From: Erythroxylum novogranatense
Taxonomy: Eukaryota > Streptophyta > Magnoliopsida > Malpighiales > Erythroxylaceae
DNA length: 64,000 nucleotides
Assembly: GCA_029891385.1 (NCBI GenBank)
Contig: CM057229.1
Span: 6,481,001 to 6,545,000, forward strand
Direction: 5' to 3'
Shown: positions 55,997 through 64,000 of the stretch, in pieces
Position numbering within the stretch: position 1 is the stretch's first letter
Layout: each line of letters opens with the position of its first letter
The notes under the pieces: model-generated
The model's database searches: none
What the model was told of the DNA's origin: nothing
Seen by the model: only the letters and a program-made list of their open reading frames with translations
Position numbers and translations under genes: made by a program

Positions 55997-58672
55997 TGTT
56001 ACCCCAGAATTTTTATGATAAATCAAACATGATTAGATTAATGGGGTAAATTAATATAGTATTTAATAAAGTTAGCATGAATTAGCATATGACATTAAAT
56101 GAGTTAGGTAATAAATGAACATGATTAAATGAGTAAGTAGCATTAATTGATTAAGTTAGATAACATTAATAAATAAGTTAGGTAAGAGTTAATAACATTT
56201 AATATGTTAGTTGGGCTTTAAATGAGGTAGGAGAGAAAAGGGAATAAGTGGGCTTAAAGGAGAATAAGAAAGAAGGAAGAATAAGTGAAGAAGTGGACTT
56301 GGGCCTTGGGCTTAAGTTAAATGAGAGGAGTATATAAAAGAAGAGGAATTAAATGGGTTAGTAGGAAAAAGAAGAGAGAAGTAACGAAAATTGAAAGGAG
56401 AAGAGGGAGAGTTCGTGGAAGTGGAGAAAGAAGAAGGAGAAGAAGAAAAAGCTTGGTTAGGGTGGTGATTTCCAAGAGTTTAAGAGAGAGTTGGAAGAAA
56501 GTCCAAGAATTAAAAGTGTGGGAAATCACTAGAGCTTCATTTTGAACCAAGTCATCACTTGCTTGGTGGAAGTTCAAGGTAAGTCATGAAGTTTTGTTAG
56601 AGCTTTTGTTTGGGTTATGGTTGAGAAGAGTTGAAAATGGAATGGGTATAGTGAATCTAGGACTAATTTCATGAATGATGTTGTATGGTTTTTCAATTTG
56701 TGTTAAGTGATTATGGGTTTTCGGTTTTAATGAAGGGAAAGAAGGAAGAGAAGAGGAACAAGTGTTGTAGCAAGGAAACCAAGGATTTATCAAGTCTACA
56801 AGGTGGGTTTCATATTTATCTTTATGTATATAAGCTATAAATGTAAATTAATGCATGACATTAATGAGTTTTGATTACTTGGTAGTTGTATAAATCGCTT
56901 GTGATTGAATGTTGGATGTGGTAGTTATAAGCCATTGATGATTGTATGAAATGCTTAATGTTGTTGTTGTTAGGCAATTATGAAGGTTGAGTATGGGATT
57001 ATGATGTTTGTAAATGTACATTGTATGATGACGATTGAAGTTGTTTTGGAGAAACTTGTTAAATGATTATGATGAAAAGCATGAATGATGTATAAAAAGA
57101 TGATTTTAAAGAAATAGCAGTGAATTGGACAAGAAACGGTCAATTTTCTTGTATGATGCATTATTGTTATGTTATGTGGGTAAGGTATAGTCCCAAGAAC
57201 CGCCACGTGCACGTCGACCATGAAAGCCTTCGCCATTTGCCTGATTGTGGCATAGGATGATCCAACATTTTGGACTCTAAAGATTTGCCCATATAAGCTC
57301 ATTAAATGAGACTATATGGTTGCCAAGAATATGGACTTACCGAGCCAGTTGATGTGTTTCATATGTGATTACATGAAAATGCAAGAATTATGAATGTTGA
57401 ATTGTGAGAAATTATATTTATGTATTGATGAAAATTGCATGATGCATGTATTATGACTTCATTGGAAGATTGTTTAATGTATGGATAACTAAATGGACAT
57501 GCTTGATATATAAATATAAATGTGTTACCCTCGGAGCGAAAGCTCACCCTCAATTCTCCAGGAAATGAGCAGGATCCCGAGGAGCAAGCTTAAAGGCATT
57601 TACTCCAAGATTTTTCTTTTGGTCTTGTATTGGAAATGATTTTTGTAAAACAATGCTTTAGTTGCATTTTGAGAATGATATTGTATTTTGAAGCTTCATT
57701 GTAATTAGGCTTGAAATGCCTACTAAAGCATTGTAAAACATTTGTTTTGATGTGAATGAAATGCATGAATGATGTTTTAACAGGTTTCTTAAGATGATTA
57801 ATATCATGTCAAGTGTAGCTTTCAAAGTTGTGTCGAATGGCTTTAAACTCCATGTGGGTAGAAATCCATGTTTAGTTCAAGTAAAGATGTGTATAGAGTT
57901 GTGATTGATGAATCTTATGTAGAAGTAAGAATGTTTTGAATGATGGTTAATGAGTTTTGCATGAGTGAATGTACAGGATCATTGAAGTTGAACTTGAGTT
58001 TTTTTTGTAAGTCAAACTAGGTGTTTGACATGAGAGGAGGTGTTAAAATATTAAATGAATGAATCCGGTATAGAAATGGGTAGGTTTAAAAAGGTTAGGA
58101 GTGTTCATGGTGTTTGGGATAGATCGAGAGTATAGAAGTTTGGAGCGAGCTAATAATAGACATAGCTGGAGTTATTTGTCTCCATAACTCGACTTGTGAA
58201 GCATAGTTTGATTAATAAGTCGACTTGTCAGTCAGCATAACTCGAGTTATTTGCCTCGATAAGTCGACTTGTTAGTGATAAGTCGAGTTATTTGTCTCGA
58301 TAAGTCGACTTGTTAGTGATAAGTCGAGTTATTTGTCTCGATAAGTCGAGTTGTCAGTCAGTATAAGTCGACTTGTCTGTAAAGCCATGGTTGGGAGTGT
58401 TATTTTTGGGGTTTATCAAGAGTAGTCAGGGTCTAAGTCTTAGTCAGTGCATGCTCACCACCAATGTGAGTCATTCGAGAGTGTCAAGTTCAGGATCTCA
58501 GCAAGGCAAGTGTCTCGGGGATGGGCTCCACCCGGGCTCACATCCCGGACGATCGAACTCCGGGTGGGGGTCCGACATCTGTGGTATTAAGCGAGTGTGA
58601 TAAGTGTAAGTTCCATGTAGTTGGGTCTCGGATCCAACAGTTGGGGTCCGGTCTCCGGGTCGGGTTCTGACA
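55997..58672 (+). repeat. 3' LTR (2676 bp)
   Basis: Ends GGGTTCTGACA before the TTTAA duplication. Same internal landmarks as the 5' LTR (TATA box, AAGTCGACTT repeats, internal TGGTATTA box near 58582). Confidence 0.9.
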
Positions 58673-58677
58673 TTTAA

Positions 58678-59750
58678 GGTCAGCTAGCAGTAGGGCTTCT
58701 TGTGCACTACACAGCATGTACCAAGCTTATCTATCATAGCAAGCCCATGAACACAAGCCCAATGGCACGTATGAGAGAAGTACTATTGACATCTAATTAA
58801 TCTAGGTTTGTACAAATATATGTTTATTATGCTAGTCTACAAAATTATGATAAAATTCTATCATTCTCCCACTTGGACAGCTTAATCAATATCAATGAAC
58901 AACAAAAGTAAATCCTCAAATTACTATAACAATATGTGCCCACAATAGGATGTTAAAGTAGAGCCAACAATCTCTCAATCATAAGTCTAAAATAAGGTTA
59001 CAAGTATATCAACAATATAGAAATCAAACCCGATAGGAGTACTTATAACATATATGCAAGATACCCATACCTCAATGACCTAAATAGAATGTGTCATAAG
59101 GAAATGCATATAAAATGGTGATCTGTTTGTGCAAGTTCAAACAAAATTGGCCTAAGCATCCACCCAAGATGCCAACTGAGATTTAAAAAAATATCTCAAA
59201 ATAACAAAATGAGACTAGGTACAAAATGTCTTCAACAAAATGTCATATATATACAAACATTTAAATGAATCTGCGCAGTACATCAAGAAAGTATATGACA
59301 ATAACAATAATAGCAACAATTATAAGCAACAGTTTTTATATTGAATAACAAAATAGTCAAATACAATGTGCTATCAAAAATAACATAAAGCACAGACTCC
59401 CACTAATCCAAGGCATCAAAAAATCTAAATAGATCCATAAGGGTTACATAATTCACAAAAGCCTTAACAATCAAGCCTTTGGTTAGAGGATCTGCCACCA
59501 TAAGATCGGTGGGCATATGTTCTATATGGGTCTGAAAATCCTTAACTTTCTCTCTAACAAACATATACTTTGTATCAAAATACTTTCTATCTTATTTAAA
59601 GCATGAAATTAAGCCTCACCCATCATAATAATTTCATAAATCAGGCCCAAGACACATATAAAAAAAGTACCATTGACATCTAATTAATTTAGGTTGTACA
59701 AAATTATGTTTATTATGCTAGTCTACAAAATTATGATAAAATTCTATCAG
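58678..59750 (-). mobile_element. Remnant of another copia element (RNase H end to 3' LTR, plus LTR start)
   Basis: A ~105-bp LTR start (minus TGATAGAATTTTATCATAAT) occurs twice, at 58755-58862 and 59646-59750. Between them the minus strand has DPLTKGLIVKAFVNYV (59440-59500), the C-terminus of copia RNase H, then non-coding sequence and a purine tract AAGTGGGAGA (58863-58880) before the 3' LTR copy. So almost the whole interior is deleted. The large gypsy element appears to have inserted into this 3' LTR. Confidence 0.7.
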
Positions 59751-59780
59751 ATTCATGAAGAAGAGAAGAATCGTGATTGG

Positions 59781-60148
59781 GCATTGATACCAATGAAGAT
59801 TTACATAGAAACTTACTGTAAACAATGAAAGCAATAAATGGAGGATTCTTTTACGAAGTTTCTGACTCACAATATATTGAATCTACGAGAGGTACAACTT
59901 GATTCCACCGATTCAAGTGTCTTTACTCAATCAACAATGAAAGATCGTGATTATCTAATAACTTACCACTCAATTACTTTTCAGACTTTGTTTTTTAGTC
60001 AGTAAGTCAATTATTTTTTTCAAGTCCGCTCAGGCAGTTAAGGAGATAGGAAAGATTGGGATAACCTGTTTTACCATTTAACAATTACCTTATCCTAATA
60101 GCTAAATTTAAATATTGGTTATCGTCATGGACGGATTATATGCCAATA
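59781..60148 (-). mobile_element. Copia 5' LTR with primer-binding site (same family as 32225-37760)
   Basis: LTR 59794-60148 matches 32225-32615. Minus-strand TTGGTATCAATGC (59781-59793) right beside it is a primer-binding site, so this is a 5' LTR of a minus-strand copy whose interior was lost. It joins the other copia remnant at about 59750. Confidence 0.7.
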
Positions 60149-61044
60149 GTTTGGATTAATCAAAGAGGTACAAAGAGAGAGGTTTTCCTCGAGTTTTTAA
60201 TTGTTCGGATAAAACAATCAATTTCCGTAGAGTGTGTGGATTTAAGTTTATAATGACCTAACAATTACTTTGTTTTGGTTCAAAGGAATTGATTCTAAGA
60301 GTAAAATGAATTCTTTTAATATTCAAATTGAAAATGCGACTATAGTAATTTATGGCAAGTTAAAGGATTTTAATTTTATAAAATTATAAATTAAACAATA
60401 ATTAGTTAAAATTAATTAATTAATACTCATATTCTATAAATTTTACTTTCTGATTTGGAAGTTAACAAGATTTGACATGGACAAATGAACAATAATAATA
60501 ACAAGGTTTTGATTTTCTGTCAAATATTACAAAGAAGAAATGTTGGAACTTTGTTTTGTTGAGAAGGAAAAGGACAAAAAGGTGGAGGAGAAATTCAAGG
60601 GCCCTAGTTGTTAGGTTTTGGTTCGTCAAACCAGAGAATCCTTTCCGATATAGCTTTAAGTCAATTCGTAGCTGATTCAGATTAAGCTGGTCCACATCCA
60701 ATCCGATCATTGCGACGATAAATTTGGAAAAGTCTTCTAATCTTAGCGATGTTGTTAGAATTTTGCCATTATCGGAGTAGGATGCTATCAGACTCTACAT
60801 AAGAAATCACACTCAAAAAGACAGTGTCCGAGCTTTTTCTGAGAAAGATTCTCTGTCCAATTTTTTAATGTCTAATCATACTGTTGACAAATGTTTCTAA
60901 CGAATAGTACAATTTTTCACCAAAATTAGATTTTAAAACTCTTTTTCCAGTTGTACTCGTACAAAAAACTTAACCTAAGTAATATATATGCAAGCAAAAA
61001 ACATATTAATTTCTTTAATTTTATTATGAAAAAGATAAAACTTA
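60149..61044. other. Unclassified DNA
   Basis: An 82-residue minus frame (60462-60710) has no motif known to me. Nothing else supported. Confidence 0.4.
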
Positions 61045-61645
61045 CTAATCAACTTTGTTAAATTTGTGACTTAGGGCTTGATAAAAAGCTACATGCAAGC
61101 TTGATTTTCCCCAAAAGAAGATTTAAACTGAGTTTCAAATATTGAAAGGTCAAACTAATTTGTAATATGATAGGTTAGCCAACTATGCAGCGTCCTTTGA
61201 ACTTGGCGTCGTATCTTTCCAATCCCCTCCTATGGGCTGCCTGAGTATTATTTTGGAAGATAGAGTGGGAATTTCATTCCCACGAATGGTAGACTAGCGC
61301 TTTGTTTTGCTCTTTTTTATTAAAAAAATAGTAATTCTTTAAGGTTATATTCTGGATTCCTACAAATCTTTTTCTATTCATTTTAAGAACATTTGTAGTT
61401 TTTTGAAAGACTTTTTGTATTTTTCTAATGTCTTTGTGTACACAGGATTCAATTTACCTTTATCTAAGAGTTTTATTTAGCTATTATAAATAGATTTGAT
61501 GTACTAATAAAATGGTAAGAAAATTCTTTTTAAATTTATTTTCATCTTAATTGTCTATTATCTTTTACCATTATTGTCAACAAATTTTCTTAAACATTGA
61601 TATATCTAATAACCTGTTATTTCAAGGATGACAACGAGCTTCGAT
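61045..61645. repeat. P450-flanking repeat R, copy 2, with a ~160-bp insertion
   Basis: Matches copies 1 and 3 (TTTAGCTATTATAAATAGA, TACTAATAAAATGGTAAGAA, CAAGGATGACAA). Between ~61172 and 61330 it has extra sequence with GGGAATTTCATTCCCACGAA, an inverted pair, absent from the others. It is more diverged than copies 1 and 3 are from each other. Confidence 0.65.
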
Positions 61646-62131
61646 CCAACGGTTTAAACCTCCTAAAATGTCATTCGAGTGTGGTCCAAATTTTGATTAA
61701 ATCTAATTCATGCAATTTGAAATTTGCCCGTAGTCCAAACTGTCACAACCCAATCTGATTTGATTCATCAACCCCTCTCCATCGTCTTTTATCACCCCTT
61801 ATCTCTAATCAAATCTAGAAGTTCCCCACATGAATTGTGTATTTGGAATTCAAAATGATTCCATATATTTGCTTTCTTAATTTAAGCCCCCAAAAAACTG
61901 ACTTCAAAACAAGATAATTAGAGAAAACCCCTTCAAAAATCATTCCTTTAAAAACTTTACCATGAGGTAAAAAGGGTGGGAGCTATATAAATGAGTGTTG
62001 TAGTGAGAGCCCTAAAAAAGAATGAGAACTGAGAAAGAAATCGCTGGAAATTAAGAGAAAGACTGAAAGATAGTATGAGCATAACAAACAAAATGAGTAG
62101 GAAAAAAAAGTTAAAAACTTATAATGAAACG
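61646..62131. other. AT-rich spacer
   Basis: No gene or repeat recognised between repeat R copy 2 and the P450 fragment. Confidence 0.45.
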
Positions 62132-62401
62132 CATGACTAAATGAGAAAAAGAACAGCATTTTCAGATAATTGACAAGAAGAAGAGAGGAGCACAAAACCA
62201 GGCAACGATCTTTATAAGGAAGTTCAGAGCCATGGTCAGAGCTAGACTCTGAATTTAATAATACTCTAGCAAAGCCAAGTACCATTTGGACATGCTGATA
62301 TCCCATGATCTGCAACCAAGGAGTGAACATGGGTTTATCTTGACGATGAGAGCACGTCGTCAATTCCTTTCCGTGGCTTGCAAAGAACCTCCGAGGGCTC
62401 A
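62132..62401 (-). pseudogene. P450 3'-end fragment
   Basis: Matches the gene's 3' flank and the last ~20 codons (minus strand), like the first part of an array unit, with small changes. It stops abruptly at GGGCTCAA and joins repeat R copy 3. No exon upstream. A 139-residue minus frame through it is not a gene. Confidence 0.75.
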
Positions 62402-62811
62402 AATATGCAACCTTTATTTTACTAAAAAGGGAATTTCAATTATTGAAAGGCCAAACTAATTTGTAATTTGTCTAGAAGTAATTCTTAAGGTAATCTTTTC
62501 TATTTAGTATAAATCTTTTTTATTTATTTTAAGACCTTTTGTATTTTGTAAAGAGACTTTTGTAGTTCTCTAATCTCTTTGTGTTCTTAGGATTCAACTT
62601 ACCTTTATCTAGGAGTGTTATTTAGCTATTATAAATAGATTTTGTGTACTAATAAAGTGGTAAGAAAATTCTTTTTCAAGTTAATTTCATCTAAATTTTC
62701 TATTATCTTTTACCATTGTCAACAAATTTTGGTATAAGAAATTTTCTTAAACATCCATATATCAAATAACATCATATTTCAAGGATGACAAAGAGTTTAG
62801 TAAGGTCAACC
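62402..62811. repeat. P450-flanking repeat R, copy 3
   Basis: About 400 bp, very like copy 1 (14345-14795), and in the same position relative to a P450 3' end. Its first part is missing at the join with the previous fragment. Confidence 0.75.
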
Positions 62812-63429
62812 CGATCTGGTTGACTAGAGAAGAAAAACAACAGCATTTTCAGATAACTGACAAGAAGAAGAGAGGAGCACAACACCAGGCTACCATCTTT
62901 AAAAGGAAGTTCAAAGTCATGGTCAGAGGTAGACTCTGAATTTAATAGTAGTCAAGCAAAGCGAAGTAACATTTGGGACGTGCTGATATCCCATGATTTG
63001 CGACCAAGAAATGAACATGAGCTTATCGTAACAATGAGAGGACGTCGTCTATTCCTTTCCGTGGCTTGCAAAGAGCCTCCAAGGGCTCAAGTTTAGGCAT
63101 GCTGAGTCCTATTCCCTCTATCATGCCGATGTTCTCTTCACTAATCCTAGACCATTCAAAACATTGAATCAGGGCACCCAATGTCAGTCCTGTTGTTCTC
63201 CTCCTAGAGCAGCTCTAGGACACATCCTCCTTCCCACACCTAAGTGAAGAAGCTTATACCCTTCAACTTCACGTTCAAATCTCTCCGACATAAAACTTTC
63301 TGGTTTAACCCAATACTTCAGGTCCCTGTGGATCTTCCACGCATTGACCAACAACATTGTACCCTTTGGCAAGTGAAAATCACAAACAACGCAGTCCTCA
63401 AATGACGCGTGTGGAAGTGGAAGAGGAGC
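62812..63429 (-). pseudogene. Second CYP81-like P450, 3' part only
   Basis: Matches the main gene's 3' flank and exon 2 from the stop back to just after the ExxR region. On the minus strand: [23 protein letters not shown] (PERF changed), then a damaged haem loop. The frame reads GVGRRMCPRAALG, so the Gly after the Cys is Arg, and frameshifts lie between. It retains the uninterrupted end sequence (GAGAGGACGTCGTC) that the main gene lost to the chromovirus. The 5' side is cut at 63429 by a copia LTR, so exon 1 and half of exon 2 are absent from the window. Confidence 0.82.
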
Positions 63430-63692
63430 TGTTGGATTGTCACCAGGCCCGTCTCACCATCCTCTTCCCACGTTACACGCACATGACAACCAGGCGTACA
63501 TTTCACCAACAACCAGGCGTACATTTCACCATCTGTACATAATCATTACGGAATATAGTTCGTTAGAAGAGAGAGAGAGTTTTTTATTCTTTTCCCAGCT
63601 GCACATAACCTTGGATAGCAACACACCTGTATATATGTAGCTCTTACGTTCTTTTCAAAACAAGAAATTTATCTTCTTCACAAAACATAACA
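63430..63692 (+). repeat. 5' LTR of the terminal copia element
   Basis: About 260 bp. Contains a TATA box TATATATG at 63630-63637 and an exact 20-bp repeat with 23-bp period (AACCAGGCGTACATTTCACC at 63488-63507 and 63511-63530). The 3' limit is either 63687 or 63692, as both end in CA. Confidence 0.75.
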
Positions 63693-63706
63693 TGGTATTA
63701 GAGCAG
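63693..63706 (+). other. Primer-binding site (initiator-Met tRNA type)
   Basis: TGGTATTAGAGCAG, one change from TGGTATCAGAGCAG. Confidence 0.88.
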
Positions 63707-63753
63707 CGTTTCTGCCTTACCCTATAAAATATATTACCTTGTAACTCCAAATA

Positions 63754-64000
63754 ATGGAGATGGAAGATAGTATGGAAAACATCGTAGATGAGGAAGCCTA
63801 CAGCATCACTGCAACAGACAATCCTAGAAACCCACTAGTAAATACACCTCTTGAAGGAGCAAACTATTTATCGTGGAATTGATCCATGATTATTTCCTTA
63901 AAAGCCAAGGGAAAAGTTGGTTTTGTGAACTGAGAAATACAGCCTCCTGTTGATAACGAGAAATTTATGAAAAGGTGGAAGAAAGCAGACAACATGGTCA
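63754..64000 (+). pseudogene. Copia gag N-terminus
   Basis: ATG at 63754 (MEMEDSMENIV). Then LEGANYLSWN, a stop, SMIISLKAKGKVGFVN, a stop, EIQPPVDNEKFMKRWKKAD. This is the usual copia gag opening (L.G.NY..W.R.M...L.AK.K.GFV.G). The two in-frame TGA codons fall at family Arg and Gly positions, so gag is inactive. Cut off by the window end. Confidence 0.82.

Larger units (their letters stand above)
48502..58672 (+). mobile_element. 10.2-kb Ty3/gypsy chromovirus (Tekay/Del-like) with 2.7-kb LTRs
   Basis: Both LTRs are present (48502-51169, 55997-58672) with TG/CA ends and TTTAA duplication. The interior on the plus strand has a gag start (MPPRKRTRG), CCHC, RT, RNase H, integrase and a chromodomain-like end, then a purine tract and the 3' LTR. 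Long LTRs and this gag and chromodomain type suggest the Tekay/Del clade. The LTRs are very alike, yet the interior has a frameshift every 100-200 bp. See the finding on this mismatch. Confidence 0.9.
63430..64000 (+). mobile_element. Ty1/copia element, 5' end (continues past the window)
   Basis: LTR 63430 to ~63692 (TGTTGGATTGTC ... CATAACA), primer-binding site, leader, gag start. Inserted into the second P450 fragment. The right end is outside the window, so the target duplication cannot be checked. Confidence 0.82.

Noticed and set aside
60462..60710. An 82-residue minus-strand ORF
   Set aside because: No motif, no neighbouring gene parts, and length within chance for this composition.

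Overview
This window is nuclear DNA of a flowering plant, almost certainly a eudicot. It is AT-rich and dense in nested LTR retrotransposons (Ty1/copia and Ty3/gypsy chromoviruses). It also holds CACTA and PIF/Harbinger DNA-transposon remains, and its only recognisable host gene is an A-type cytochrome P450 of the CYP81 kind with one short intron. There is no sign of bacterial, organellar or CRISPR sequence. Family names come from motifs read by eye; no search was run.

Layout. 1-7600: seven head-to-tail copies of a ~630-bp chimeric unit. Each joins the 3' end of the P450 (minus strand) to a CACTA-type transposon terminus. A deleted copia element (166-3385, target duplication TGGGA) sits in the first unit. 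7601-14800: CT-rich leader-like DNA, a copia RT scrap, AT-rich DNA and a probable CACTA-like remnant ending near 13892. 14800-22390: the main P450 on the minus strand (exon 1 20945-21862, intron 20846-20944, exon 2 20249-20845 plus 15024-15043). Its last codons are split off by a 5.2-kb chromovirus (15044-20243, target duplication GAGGA). A one-base deletion in exon 2 makes it a pseudogene, or marks a sequence error. 22389-31090: a degenerate copia element, a duplicate of the P450 upstream region, and a solo copia LTR inserted at nearly the same homologous spot in that duplicate. 32225-37760: another decayed copia element with microsatellites.

38300-47530: a PIF/Harbinger region with a three-exon DDE transposase pseudogene, a Myb/SANT-like ORF1 pseudogene and an intact 121-residue ORF. 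That ORF has an RNase H1 N-terminal/viroplasmin-type hybrid-binding domain and a C-terminal membrane helix. A 1730-bp solo LTR (target duplication GTTGC) splits the transposase at the first catalytic-Asp exon. Large ATT microsatellites follow. 48502-58672: a 10.2-kb Tekay/Del-type chromovirus with 2.7-kb LTRs and target duplication TTTAA; its interior is riddled with small indels. 58678-60150: scraps of two more copia elements. 61045-63429: repeats and two more P450 3' fragments. 63430-64000: the 5' end of a plus-strand copia element that runs out of the window.

The theme is a P450 locus that was duplicated and eroded by transposons. P450 3' ends occur in at least ten copies: seven array units, the main gene and two fragments near 62-63 kb. 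The same ~440-bp repeat lies beside three of the non-array copies or their neighbourhood. No working multi-gene pathway is visible. The least ordinary items are the chimeric P450/CACTA array and the intact hybrid-binding-domain/membrane ORF beside broken Harbinger genes.
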